Assembly (NCBI GenBank): GCA_910586175.1 | Contig: CAJUIJ010000084.1 | Coordinates: 1 to 10,590 of the forward strand | DNA: 10,590 bases | Reading direction: 5' to 3' | From: an uncultured Muribaculaceae bacterium | GTDB taxonomy: Bacteria; Bacteroidota; Bacteroidia; Bacteroidales; Muribaculaceae | Shown: piece by piece, positions 1 to 8,730 of the stretch | Layout: every line of letters starts with the position of its first letter | Position numbering within the stretch: the stretch's first letter is position 1 | The notes under the pieces: generated by a model | Told to the model about the DNA's origin: nothing | What the model saw: only the letters and a program-made list of their open reading frames with translations | Database searches by the model: none | Translations under genes and position numbers: made by a program

Positions 1-258
1 CAGAGAGTGGCTGTCGCAAGTCACGCGGACGTCCATCCCCTTGGCGCAGCGGTGCGAGGCTCCCTGCTCCGCTTTCGAGCAATTTATCCAAACGTTGCCC
101 ACGCGCGAGAACCGGAACACTTTGCCGCCGCGCAGCTCCGATTGCACGACGCCCTCGAAGTCGAGATCAGCCACTCCCGCCACATTGTTGGCCAGACCCC
201 CGATATTGATAATGAAGTCAAAGTCAGATTTGTAATATATCCTGTTTCTTTCTTCCAT
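1..258 (-). CDS. Probable tail-tip/baseplate protein, N-terminal part (runs off left edge)
   Basis: This reading frame stays open from the ATG at 258 to the window edge (86 codons, no stop), so only the N-terminus is visible. It begins MEERNRIYYKSDFDFIINIG and continues with alternating hydrophobic residues, an RGGK-FRFSR stretch, a G-VWINCSK segment and DVRVTCDSHSL at the edge. This pattern recalls, from memory, the beta-rich N-terminal domain at the start of many Bacteroidetes phage baseplate and receptor-binding proteins (BppU-like); it is a resemblance, not a search result. An in-frame TAA lies six codons upstream and an A/T-rich leader precedes the ATG, which supports this start. It follows the fibre-like 239-aa gene with a 29-bp gap, so a role in the tail tip or host contact is inferred. 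Confidence 0.7.
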   Translation of the reverse strand, partial: MEERNRIYYKSDFDFIINIGGLANNVAGVADLDFEGVVQSELRGGKVFRFSRVGNVWINCSKAEQGASHRCAKGMDVRVTCDSHSL

Positions 259-287
259 AACTATATGGTCAAATTAATATAGACAGA

Positions 288-1007
288 TTACCACCCATTC
301 ATCTCGAACACCGCCAAGATATGATCCATCTGGAATCTGAGCGTCTTGAAGTCATTTCTCAAAGTATCAAGCGTTGCCTTGTCGGTGGCGGTCATCACGC
401 CGGCGGTCTCGGTTGTGGCTGCTTCTATCGTTGTTCTGATTTCGCGGTCATACTCCCCATTGCCAGGATTCATTATGTCGAGCGTGGCGACCTCTATCGG
501 CACACTTCCTGCTGTTGGCTTTGCATTGATCTGGTAAATCAATTCCATATGGCCCCCCTTCGCCTCATCTAACCAATTTGCAGCACTATCGAGAGCGCGC
601 TTGTCGTCAGCACTCATCACACCGGCATGCTTAGTCGTGGCCGCCGGCAGGGACACCGCGTGAAACGCGTCCGAGCCGTCGGGGCGGCGGTAATGATGAT
701 GCATCTTCAGAGAGTTTGCCTCAGACTCGCAGCCGAACGAGTCGGCATATGGTATATTTCGCGGTATGCCGAAGGCCTTGGCTGCCGTCTTCAGCACCCT
801 CGTGTATTCGTCGAGCAGGTTGGCCAATACAGCCGGAGAGATAGCGTCAGGATCCGTGATCTTGCGAAACTCTTTGGCGTTGTCCCAAAGCTGTTGCACA
901 TCGAGGTCGGGGGTATATCCCGCCTCATGCCTCACGGCCACCGGCATCACCTCCGCTGTCTTGTCGGTTACTTCTGAATTATTGTCAATGATATTAGTAT
1001 CTGCCAT
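288..1007 (-). CDS. Tail-fibre-like structural protein with duplicated AATT..AGVM motif
   Basis: This 239-aa protein is probably part of the tail tip or fibre. The N-terminal half (about residues 1-100) is unrecognised. Two copies of a short motif follow: AATTKHAGVMSADDKRALD at residues 122-140 and AATTETAGVMTATDKATLD at 196-214. The AATT-x-x-AGVMSA-x-DK-x-x-LD pattern is common in phage tail fibres and related collar proteins, where it usually marks the junction between beta-rich shaft and coiled-coil segments. An HHHYRRPDG stretch at 103-111 precedes the first copy. The C-terminus (215-239) looks helical and ends in EMNGW. The gene sits 65 bp after the 384-aa protein and 29 bp before the left-edge gene, all on the same strand. 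It is short for a complete receptor-binding fibre, so an adaptor or base segment is plausible. Confidence 0.75.
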   Translation of the reverse strand: MADTNIIDNNSEVTDKTAEVMPVAVRHEAGYTPDLDVQQLWDNAKEFRKITDPDAISPAVLANLLDEYTRVLKTAAKAFGIPRNIPYADSFGCESEANSLKMHHHYRRPDGSDAFHAVSLPAATTKHAGVMSADDKRALDSAANWLDEAKGGHMELIYQINAKPTAGSVPIEVATLDIMNPGNGEYDREIRTTIEAATTETAGVMTATDKATLDTLRNDFKTLRFQMDHILAVFEMNGW

Positions 1008-1029
1008 AAGATATCCTGATTTTTGTTCA

Positions 1030-1037
1030 CAAAATTA
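1030..1037 (-). promoter_or_regulatory. Possible -7 promoter box upstream of the fibre-like gene
   Basis: The minus strand reads TAATTTTG here, matching the Bacteroides -7 consensus TAnnTTTG, 22 bases before the ATG at 1007. No TTTG lies at the usual distance of about 19-21 bases; the nearest is 26 bases upstream. The 65-bp gap before this gene is the largest among the tail-tip genes. With only half a promoter present this is weak evidence. Confidence 0.2.
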
Positions 1038-1072
1038 CACTCTGCATTCCTCCCGATGAAGGACAAATCACG

Positions 1073-2227
1073 TCATGCAAAAGTGCCGTCAAACTCATCG
1101 GTAAATATGCCGCGCCGCACACTCCCCAATGCAGAGAGTATGTCGGGCATGAAGGCCGTCTCAGGCTCGGCCACCTTCAGCTCCAAGTCAAACTTCTCCG
1201 GCTTCGTCTGCCTGAGCTGATGCTTGAAGCTTCCCACCGAGGGTATCACCTTCACCCAGCTTTTCACAGTGCCCGCGCTCCGCGAGTCTAACAGGTAGCA
1301 CTCATCGCTCGCCACAATGTCGGCCAGCAATGATATCCGTTCAGGCGAGAGATAGCCCGTGCCGATGGTGATGGTGTTGACACACTCCATGCGCAGACGA
1401 GAGTCCACAAAATCTGACACAAGCTCATCAAACTGCTTGAAGCCTCCATTCTCATCGTCGCCCTCCCATTTCCGGTCAATATTGGCCGTGCCGGTAAGCA
1501 TCATCAGCTCGAACACGCCGAGCGAATTGCGAAACTTTATCAAGAACCTCTCGAGCGAAGGCTCCGGAGTCTCGATCACAAACCGGCAGGCCAACTTGCC
1601 GTCTCGCCTGATATCTATAAGTTCCGGTTTACCCAAATCTGCATAAACCCTCTCCAAGTCGAGAGCGCAGAGGCCGCTCACCGGGCCATAGGTCTTGGAC
1701 TTGCCGGAATCCAGGTCCGTGGCCATGATAGAGCAAGGAGTGTCGGTCACGAAATGAAACGGCCCCAACTCATCCGCGCGCACCGGAATCCTCCAGTCGG
1801 AAGAGCGCACCGTAAGAAAGAAATTGGCCTTCCGATTGAGAAACCTCGCCGCGAAGGCATCAGTGCCACCCTCGGCATACTTTCGGAAGTTCTGGCGCGA
1901 CACACCTCCCGGCAGCGCGACAAACTCCACTCTCTCCGTCTCGCTCAGTGAGTGGGTCACGGTCACGGCATTGCCGGCCAGCGGCACGCCCCCGATACCG
2001 CCGGGAGTGGCAATCTCCGGCCATGCCGGCACAGCGCCCTCCACCACGTCCGAGATGTTGAGATCGCACGGAGCGTAAAACACCCCCTCGAAGGGTTGGC
2101 CGCCACCGGCGGCCACACTGAATGAGCCACCGTCATGTGCCACCTCCCCCTCAGCCGGAGCGTCGATATGTATCACTATCGGGTTGCGGGCGAAAGCAAA
2201 CCCTCTCATTATATTTTTAAGCTGCAT
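1073..2227 (-). CDS. Hypothetical distal-tail/baseplate protein, 384 aa
   Basis: I do not recognise a named family. The protein is mostly beta-prone and has no membrane segment or signal peptide. Gly-rich stretches lie near the N-terminus (GGSFSVAAGGG and TPGGIGGVP). The segment RNSLGVFELMMLTG, about two thirds along, leads into an acidic loop (WEGDDENGG). The last 70 residues contain a VKVIPSV...FDLELKVAEPE beta-like segment. The position after the tape measure and the 793-aa protein suggests a baseplate or tail-tip component. The frame can be extended to a TTG at 2251, but ATG at 2227 is preferred. A second ATG at 2209 (giving MRGFAFARNP, 378 aa) is preceded by an A-rich stretch of the sort Bacteroidetes ribosomes favour and could be the true start. 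The upstream gene ends 58 bp before 2227. Confidence 0.75.
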   Translation of the reverse strand: MQLKNIMRGFAFARNPIVIHIDAPAEGEVAHDGGSFSVAAGGGQPFEGVFYAPCDLNISDVVEGAVPAWPEIATPGGIGGVPLAGNAVTVTHSLSETERVEFVALPGGVSRQNFRKYAEGGTDAFAARFLNRKANFFLTVRSSDWRIPVRADELGPFHFVTDTPCSIMATDLDSGKSKTYGPVSGLCALDLERVYADLGKPELIDIRRDGKLACRFVIETPEPSLERFLIKFRNSLGVFELMMLTGTANIDRKWEGDDENGGFKQFDELVSDFVDSRLRMECVNTITIGTGYLSPERISLLADIVASDECYLLDSRSAGTVKSWVKVIPSVGSFKHQLRQTKPEKFDLELKVAEPETAFMPDILSALGSVRRGIFTDEFDGTFA

Positions 2228-2285
2228 AGTGTAGAAATATTGATGATGCAAATTTCATAAAACGCAAAGCTACCGCAAAGGACTC

Positions 2286-4667
2286 TCAGAACCACCTGGA
2301 AGTCATGATGACATGATATTCCCACTCGCACACGATACGCCCTATGGGTATCTCTGCACGCTCGGTAAATGGAAGTTCCGGGTCATCCTCGTTCCAGCGC
2401 ACCTCATACACATCATAGGTGGCAGTCATCCTGTAATACTTATCAAAGTTCTCCGCCAGCTGCGTGGGCTTCGGTATCTCCGGGTCATTCTCCCACCATA
2501 CGCCCACACGCTCCTTTGACACAAGCTCCATGCTCTCCCGGTCTACATACCATCCGTCGTGCGGCCGGTAGTCGTTGGCATCAAGCCACTCGCGCACGGC
2601 AAACTCCGGATATTCCGATAAAGTCCCCTCGAAATCATCCTGGTCGAATGCGTCCCAAGTCACCTGCCACTTCAGCTCTCTCGATACAGACTTCAGCGTC
2701 GGCACACCCTGCTCCTCGGCTATATCGTAGCCGCTCCGCTTCTCTATGGGTCGCAGCGTCAGCGCCACCTTGGTCGGTGATGCCGAAGGGAGAGTGTATG
2801 AAGCCTTGTCGATCAGGCAGCGCACACCGTTGCAGGTGGCCACACTGAAGAGATTGAGCGACGATAGCAGAGCCTTCGGCATTCCGGTCTCCACCTCACA
2901 TGCACGGTTATCATGGCGCAGCAGCTCGTCATATTCCTTCCAGAAATTAGCGAAGAGACCGTCGGCAAACTGAAACAGCAACGACAGCTTGCCCACCGAG
3001 CCGTCAGGAAACGACTCCGCCGCCCCCTCCTTGTCCTCAGGGCAGAAATGCCCCGCCGTGTAGTTGCCACACTGGTAGGCGAGCATGAAAGCCAGGGGAG
3101 TGGAGTCGCCATCATTCTTGCCGGAGTCGCCATCATCGTCACCGCTGTTCTTTATATAGCTGTGATAATGCCGGGCCTTGACAAGGTATTTGGGCGCATA
3201 GTCGAAAAAGTACCACCCGGTGTTCTGCTTGCCTGATGCGATATACTCCACCGGCACCCACTCGTCATCGCTCTGAAGCTCCATCGGCTCCAGCCCTTCG
3301 GTCTGCGGATCCCAATTGAAAAAGGAAGTGGAGCTGCCCGTCACCTTGCGGTTGGTATTGTCGAGCTTATACCACATGGCCGTGCGGAATGTGCGGCAGA
3401 GGAAGCACTCCGATGTGTCGCCGTCGGCCCGCGAGCGCAGCCCCGGCGTATTCTCCACCATTACCGGGGGCACCACCTGAAAATCATCCGGCTTATCCCA
3501 CAAGTGCTTCCCCCCGTCGGGCCAATAGCCGGAGGGCTTGTCGCCACCACCGCCCCCCTGGTCCTCATGTTGCCACTCGCTAAGATCCTTGCCGAGATGC
3601 AGCTCAGTGAGGTCGAGACCCTTCACAAAATCCTCAAACCTCTCCGTGGCCGGGGCGGCCCCCTCGAGCGAGCTTTGTGCCGACAGCTTTATATATTGCC
3701 GCGAGCCGTAAGTCACTTTCGGCCATCCCGTCATGTAGCGGTCGAGATGAGTGGCCGGCTCCTGTCGCAATATGTCGCGGAGCAACCGCACGTCGGCGTT
3801 GCCGGTGTCGAAGTTCACGTTATAGACCAGCCCGAAGCGCACCCACAGCGAGTTCAGAAACTCCTGCACGGTGCAATCGGGCATCAGGTCGGCATATCTT
3901 ATCTCACCCAGACACACCGAGTCGGCGGCATTGTTGAGCACCACCAGTCGCGACAACTCCACATCCTCCTTCAGCGGATTGCTCACGATGGTCAGCCCCA
4001 TGTCGGCGAATATCAGCTCCAACACCTTCCACGCTCTTACAAACGGCGACACGCAATAGCCGGCCGGAATCACCGTCTCCGTCACCTCGCCATTAAGAAT
4101 GCGGTTCACTTTCGTGGGTTGCTCCAGGCTGCCGTTGTTGAGCACATTCAGAATTTCCCAATACTTCTCATCCTCATGCTCCTCGCAATTTATCGCCACC
4201 GGGAAAATGGCTAATGGTTCTGATTGAGAGTCGCAATGGTGATAAATCTCCGTAAGCTCCGCGAGCAGCTCATGCACATCGCGATAGCCGCTCTTAGGCA
4301 GACGCACCGGCAGGCCATCAAGCTTCGCCAGCTTCTTCTTCAGCCACTTCGCATACACCTCCGCATTGTCGAAGCCTACATTGAAAGTGTAACCCTCCCT
4401 GCGCCCGGCCTCCGTCACGTTGAGGCTGCCGCGTCGCTGCGTCATGCCGTCGGCCACGACAGCATTGCGCAGCGGGTTGTTGGGTTCGGTGGCGGTGTCG
4501 AGCCGGTGAGGATGGCCGAGCAGCCGGGCATTGCGACCCGAAGCCGGCACAGTGGCCGGCAGCGACTGGCTGCCACGCTCATTAAAGATAGGATTAGTCT
4601 CCTCAATCTGCATAGAGAATCCGGACGGCAAATCCAGATGCTCTCCATCAAGAATAATCTCAAGCAT
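2286..4667 (-). CDS. Large distal-tail/baseplate-hub-like protein, 793 aa
   Basis: This is the first gene after the tape measure, the position usually held by the distal tail or tail-hub protein, so a structural role at the tail tip is inferred from order. The N-terminus (about 20-65) contains NPIFNERGSQSLPATVPASG and a LLGHPHRLD stretch, a pattern I associate with Bacteroidetes phage tail proteins though I cannot name a family. Residues 250-325 (LMPDCTVQEFLNSLWVRFGL, then VNFDTGNADVRLL) look like a compact hub-like domain. A pentaglycine at 371-375 begins a Gly/Pro/Asp-rich linker. Residues 509-521 form an Asp/Gly-rich segment (DDDGDSGKNDGD) encoded by a 14-bp direct repeat (3102-3115 and 3123-3136, period 21 bp). 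The C-terminal part includes a FWKEYDELLRHDN segment. There is no signal peptide or membrane segment. The ATG at 4667 is preceded by an A-rich leader. Confidence 0.8.
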   Translation of the reverse strand: MLEIILDGEHLDLPSGFSMQIEETNPIFNERGSQSLPATVPASGRNARLLGHPHRLDTATEPNNPLRNAVVADGMTQRRGSLNVTEAGRREGYTFNVGFDNAEVYAKWLKKKLAKLDGLPVRLPKSGYRDVHELLAELTEIYHHCDSQSEPLAIFPVAINCEEHEDEKYWEILNVLNNGSLEQPTKVNRILNGEVTETVIPAGYCVSPFVRAWKVLELIFADMGLTIVSNPLKEDVELSRLVVLNNAADSVCLGEIRYADLMPDCTVQEFLNSLWVRFGLVYNVNFDTGNADVRLLRDILRQEPATHLDRYMTGWPKVTYGSRQYIKLSAQSSLEGAAPATERFEDFVKGLDLTELHLGKDLSEWQHEDQGGGGGDKPSGYWPDGGKHLWDKPDDFQVVPPVMVENTPGLRSRADGDTSECFLCRTFRTAMWYKLDNTNRKVTGSSTSFFNWDPQTEGLEPMELQSDDEWVPVEYIASGKQNTGWYFFDYAPKYLVKARHYHSYIKNSGDDDGDSGKNDGDSTPLAFMLAYQCGNYTAGHFCPEDKEGAAESFPDGSVGKLSLLFQFADGLFANFWKEYDELLRHDNRACEVETGMPKALLSSLNLFSVATCNGVRCLIDKASYTLPSASPTKVALTLRPIEKRSGYDIAEEQGVPTLKSVSRELKWQVTWDAFDQDDFEGTLSEYPEFAVREWLDANDYRPHDGWYVDRESMELVSKERVGVWWENDPEIPKPTQLAENFDKYYRMTATYDVYEVRWNEDDPELPFTERAEIPIGRIVCEWEYHVIMTSRWF

Positions 4668-4688
4668 TTTTTTCTAATTTTTCAGGTG

Positions 4689-4724
4689 AAAGACCCCAAA
4701 GACCTTAAAGACTTTAAAGACCTT
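4689..4724 (-). repeat. Four tandem 9-bp repeats after the tape-measure stop codon
   Basis: On the minus strand the units are AAGGTCTTT, AAAGTCTTT, AAGGTCTTT and GGGGTCTTT, directly abutting one another. The first unit begins with the last two bases of the tape-measure TAA. The second unit is a perfect odd palindrome (AAAG-T-CTTT). The array fills most of the 55-bp gap before the 793-aa gene. No long stem or T-run beyond the repeats is visible, so it is not an obvious terminator. Its function is unknown. Confidence 0.85.
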
Positions 4725-7700
4725 ATCGAGTAAAAGGAGCCCGGGCCCGGTCAATACCCTTCTTGGCATCCTCAATGTCAGAATAAACCACATAAGCCCG
4801 CAGCCCACGTGTCGCCTCGCGAAACTCACCAACCACCTGCCTGAGCTCAGAGGCAAGCGAACCGCCACCCTCAGGGTCGCCGGTATAACCGCCATCAGCA
4901 AAACCGCGCTCAAACCGGCTTTCAGGTCTTCCTGCCCTGTCTGCAAAATGGGAGCCGGACCCTCCGGCCCCGGATCTGATTGCCTCGATCATGCCTACCG
5001 CGTCGATAACGCGGCGGTCCTTCATGATCGGTTTCGGCACCACATACTCACCGCGGTGCACCACGCCGGCCACCTCATAGCGGTCGCCGTCGCCGGTGTA
5101 GCCACCCTCCGAATATCCGGTAAGCACACGCTCAGCCGAAGCCGGCTTGGTCACAGAGCCGGTAGCTCCCGTGTTGCCCGGCTTCATCTTCTTTATCTTG
5201 TCGCGCTCAGCCTTGGCCGAGATCACCTGCGCCACGCCGGTAGCCGTAAGCATCACCGCGGCGATGGCGCCGCCGATAGGCCCGAGCTGCGAGAACGCCT
5301 GCATGATCGAGACAGCAGTATCAGCGATAATCTGCGAGATCTTGATGGCAAAATTCACGTCGGCATACTTCTTCTGGATCTCGAGCTTCTTGTTTTCCTT
5401 CTCCTGCTCGAGGGCTGCCGTGTCCTCCCCATTATTTTTCGCCTGCTGAATCAACACATCATACTTCGCGTCGCTTTTGGCAATCTCCGCATCCTGCAAG
5501 GCCGAAAAAGTAGAAAGAGCCATGCCGGAATAATAGTCGAATTCTTTCTTGGCGAATTTAACGGTTAAATTAAATTTCGCTTTCTCGAATTGTTCTTTAT
5601 CGATAATTCCTTGTTTGTAAAGGTTCTCCAGTGCTTCGAGTTCGCGTTTGTATTCCTCAACCCAGCTCAAACCTGTTTGCTCTTTGATACCCCACATCTT
5701 CTCCTTATACTCATAATTCAGGCCGGCTATTCTGCGGTCTCTCTCGTTTTGGAGTTTGCTTACGGTGTCGTCAGTCCCTTCGGTATCGCCGCTTGCGGCA
5801 CCCTTCTCCTTAGCCATGGCTATAAGTGTGTCATAATATGCCGTAATCTCCGCCACCTGCCGGTCGAGGGTTTCCTTCAGGCCTGCGGGGCTGAGGGCGT
5901 TTGTCGTGGCTTCGCGCATCAGCTCCGACCACTTCCCGGTGTCGGTGAGAATCTGGTTTTGAGCATCGCGGATTTTGGCAGCGAGGTCAGCGAGCGCTTG
6001 CTTCCGCTCCTCGTCGCTCATCGACTCGGCTGCCTTCACATTCTCCTGATAGTCGAGCAGAGCTTTAAGCCTCTCCTCATGGTGACTTCTCTCCATGGAG
6101 AGAATATAGAGGTCGGCTTGCCCCTGCGTTATCTTCTCATCCTGCACCGCTTGCCTGATTTTCATTTTCTGGGTGTCGTAGAACGCATCGAGCGCGGAGA
6201 GCTTGTCGTCATACGACTTCTTCAGGGCAGCGTTATTTTCCTTGGGAGCTGCCTCCATCTCCTTCTTCAGGTTATCAAATTGTGACTTGATAGCTGCAAC
6301 CGTCTTGTCGGCAGCTTCCTTAGCTGCATTAGTTTGCGCACTTGTAGCATTTGCAGCATTGTGTCCTATCTCCTTGACTTCATCATTTGCTTCGGAAAGC
6401 GTGTCTACTACATTAGTTTGGAGAGCATCTCCACAAAATTTTGTTATTTCAGATATTTGATATGCATATTGATTGGCTTCTTTTGTATATTTAGCTATGT
6501 CATCAAATGTGTTTTGAATGTCGGTATTTTCAGCTGTAATTGATGTCAGAGCGTTATCTTCTGTCGCAGGAACGAATTGTGCAGCCTTCCCTTTTTGACT
6601 TTTCGCATATTCATGTGCCTCAATTGCTTTTTGTCGTTTTCGCAGAGCCTTGCCTCTTTTTTTTGAGAGATCCGCAATCTCCTCTTTTGCACCCTCAATT
6701 TCATATTTGCGCACAAGACTATTTATATATTGGTCAAGTGCTTTTTTGTTTGCCTTATACTTGCCTGTGGTCTTATCAAGCTGAGCGTTATAATTGGGGA
6801 TTGTCTTATTGAGCAAATCAATTGCCTTTTGTCTTTCTTCCAGCGACAACCTCTCATTTTTGGCAGCTGCCACCAATGTATTGATCTTTTGCCTTTGCTC
6901 TTCTGCTTTTCCTGCGGCCTCTTCGCGCACTTTATTGAGAATTTTTGTTGCCTCCGTAGTTTTGTCAATCTCCTTGCGCATTGTGATGATGATTGCGACC
7001 ACTGCGGAGATTGCACCTAAGATTGCCCCCCACGGCATTGTCTTCATTGCCACCCCGAATGCCTTAGTCCGAGTTTCCGCAGCCTTTATTCCTGTTATGT
7101 AAGCTTTGAAACTCGCTGTGGATGCATTAACCATCGCAATATATGCTTTTTTTATGGCAATACCGGCCTTGACTACAAGATGATATGCCTTGGTGGCTCC
7201 GCTAATCAAGAGGATTGTCCCTTTATATGCGGCAAGTGCCGATGCAGCAACTTTTAGGATAGATGAAAATTTGCTTATCCATTGTACAGCAGCTCCAATT
7301 GCCGAGACAATAGAAGTAAGTGCATTGATTACCGATTTTATAGGACCGGCGAGCCATAAGCCAAGTTTCAGCACAAGTTCTTCGCCGGCTGACTGTAGTC
7401 CGGCCATTGCCCCTGCCACATTGTCAGCCATTGTCTCGGCCATATTGTTAAATTCATCCGACACTCCGGTTATTGAGTCCCTCAGCTCTGTCATTGTTCC
7501 TGTCTGACTCAAAAAGTTGGAGAATGCGGCCACACTTTCTTTGTCAGTCAATTCGAGAGTCTTTGCAAGGTCTATACCCTCTGCTTTGAGTTTGTCAAGT
7601 CCCGATGCTAATTCATCAAGGTTTGTTACAGGTTGGCCGAGGGCTTTTGCGAGTTTGCCGTTAGTGTCGCAGAGATTCAGCAAGATATTTTTTGTAGCTG

Positions 7701-8730
7701 TGGCAGCCGATGATGCGTCAAAGCCGGCATTTGAAAGAGTGCCGAGCAAAGCGGTAGTATCTTCAAGACTCAGACCAAATGATGCAGCAACTGGCCCGAT
7801 GGTGGCCATGGAAGATTGAAGTTTAGAAAAGTCCAAGGCACTCTTGGAAGTAGAGACTGCAAGGGTTGCCAAAACATCTTCAGTTTCGCTCGCATCTTTG
7901 CCAAATATACGCAAGGCTGCTCCTGCAAATGCGGATGCGCTTGCAAGGTCAGTTCCCACGGCCTTTGCAAAATTAAGCGTAGGCTCTTCCATGGCAAGAA
8001 TCTGGTCTTTAGCAAAACCAAGTTTAGCTAACTCTATTTGCAAATCTGTGACCTCAGCGGCAGAATAGGAGGTTGTGGCTCCAAGATGACGCGCAGCCTG
8101 CTCCATATCTTGAAGGGCATCGCGAGTCGTTCCCAGTATTGCAGCGAGTCGTGAATTGGCTTGCTCGAAATTCACGATTACATTGAAAGAGTTCTTGAAT
8201 GCACCTACAACGTTATTTAAAATCGTAGCACCAATTTCAAGGAAAAAACCTGTAATGACTTGCTTTGTCTTTTCTAGGGAGAAAAAGGATTCTTTTGCAG
8301 TCCTCGTTGATGCTTCCATCTGAGCGATTGCTTCCTTAGTGCGAGTAATCTGCTGCCTAAGCTGCTCGTATTTTTCAGGCTCTAACGCTTTAGATGTGTT
8401 CTCAAAATTCTTTTTTAGTTGGCGCAGTTCTTTTTTAAGTTGTGCCATGGTCTTGGTGCCATTGTCCATGCGCCCCATGAGAGCCTGCATCTTTTCGCGG
8501 TTCTCTGACATGACCCTGGAATTTGCCTGAATGGCTTTATCGAGGTTCTTCCACTCAGTGCTATTCTTTTTACCCTCTGCTGTAAGTTTTGCTAATTCTT
8601 TGCGGTAGCTGTCGGTTTGCGCTTTTAAAGCCTTGTTGGCCTTGTCTAGCTTATGATATTCCTCCTGCGCTTGGGTCGCATTCAATCGAAGCGACCATTC
8701 TATTATATCCGGCTGTATTCTACGTGCCAT
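4723..8730 (-). CDS. Phage tail tape measure protein, 1335 aa
   Basis: The tape measure fixes tail length during assembly and is ejected ahead of DNA at infection. Residues 15-150 are coiled-coil (K/E/Q-rich). Residues about 190-460 match the TP901-type tape measure core (RLAAILGTTRDALQDMEQAA, LGATTSYSAAEVTDL, then FAGAALRIFGKD, LSNAGFDASSAATATKNILL and FSNFLSQTGTM). Hydrophobic segments lie at about 460-485, 490-525 and 565-583, and again near 1126-1172, as expected for a protein that crosses a membrane. Residues 590-1120 are long coiled coil. The C-terminus has GGYTGDGDRYEVAG...HRGEYVVP (1209-1232) and a second GGYTGD at 1280. No lysozyme or peptidase domain is evident. At about 0.15 nm per residue the predicted tail is near 200 nm, if uncleaved. 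ATG at 8730 follows a hairpin and T-tract directly. GC content falls sharply in the N-terminal half, and residues 730-770 are encoded by DNA near 30% GC. Confidence 0.97.
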   Translation of the reverse strand: MARRIQPDIIEWSLRLNATQAQEEYHKLDKANKALKAQTDSYRKELAKLTAEGKKNSTEWKNLDKAIQANSRVMSENREKMQALMGRMDNGTKTMAQLKKELRQLKKNFENTSKALEPEKYEQLRQQITRTKEAIAQMEASTRTAKESFFSLEKTKQVITGFFLEIGATILNNVVGAFKNSFNVIVNFEQANSRLAAILGTTRDALQDMEQAARHLGATTSYSAAEVTDLQIELAKLGFAKDQILAMEEPTLNFAKAVGTDLASASAFAGAALRIFGKDASETEDVLATLAVSTSKSALDFSKLQSSMATIGPVAASFGLSLEDTTALLGTLSNAGFDASSAATATKNILLNLCDTNGKLAKALGQPVTNLDELASGLDKLKAEGIDLAKTLELTDKESVAAFSNFLSQTGTMTELRDSITGVSDEFNNMAETMADNVAGAMAGLQSAGEELVLKLGLWLAGPIKSVINALTSIVSAIGAAVQWISKFSSILKVAASALAAYKGTILLISGATKAYHLVVKAGIAIKKAYIAMVNASTASFKAYITGIKAAETRTKAFGVAMKTMPWGAILGAISAVVAIIITMRKEIDKTTEATKILNKVREEAAGKAEEQRQKINTLVAAAKNERLSLEERQKAIDLLNKTIPNYNAQLDKTTGKYKANKKALDQYINSLVRKYEIEGAKEEIADLSKKRGKALRKRQKAIEAHEYAKSQKGKAAQFVPATEDNALTSITAENTDIQNTFDDIAKYTKEANQYAYQISEITKFCGDALQTNVVDTLSEANDEVKEIGHNAANATSAQTNAAKEAADKTVAAIKSQFDNLKKEMEAAPKENNAALKKSYDDKLSALDAFYDTQKMKIRQAVQDEKITQGQADLYILSMERSHHEERLKALLDYQENVKAAESMSDEERKQALADLAAKIRDAQNQILTDTGKWSELMREATTNALSPAGLKETLDRQVAEITAYYDTLIAMAKEKGAASGDTEGTDDTVSKLQNERDRRIAGLNYEYKEKMWGIKEQTGLSWVEEYKRELEALENLYKQGIIDKEQFEKAKFNLTVKFAKKEFDYYSGMALSTFSALQDAEIAKSDAKYDVLIQQAKNNGEDTAALEQEKENKKLEIQKKYADVNFAIKISQIIADTAVSIMQAFSQLGPIGGAIAAVMLTATGVAQVISAKAERDKIKKMKPGNTGATGSVTKPASAERVLTGYSEGGYTGDGDRYEVAGVVHRGEYVVPKPIMKDRRVIDAVGMIEAIRSGAGGSGSHFADRAGRPESRFERGFADGGYTGDPEGGGSLASELRQVVGEFREATRGLRAYVVYSDIEDAKKGIDRARAPFTR

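Noticed and set aside
1..1007. Diversity-generating retroelement target in the fibre-like genes
   Set aside because: No template/variable repeat pair and no reverse transcriptase gene are visible in the window.
3504..4214. Long plus-strand open frame (236 codons) opposite the 793-aa gene
   Set aside because: It lies wholly antisense to a well-supported structural gene, has no recognisable domain, and its length fits the GC-rich codon use of the opposite strand.
4674..4946. Minus-strand 90-codon frame ending in a KVFKVFKVFGVF repeat, overlapping the tape-measure end
   Set aside because: The repeat is just the 9-bp array read in frame; most of the frame overlaps the tape measure out of phase and no independent start signal is seen.
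5590..6285. Plus-strand open frame (231 codons) opposite the tape measure
   Set aside because: It is antisense to the coiled-coil region of the tape measure; its leucine-rich translation is the expected mirror of K/E/Q-rich codons.
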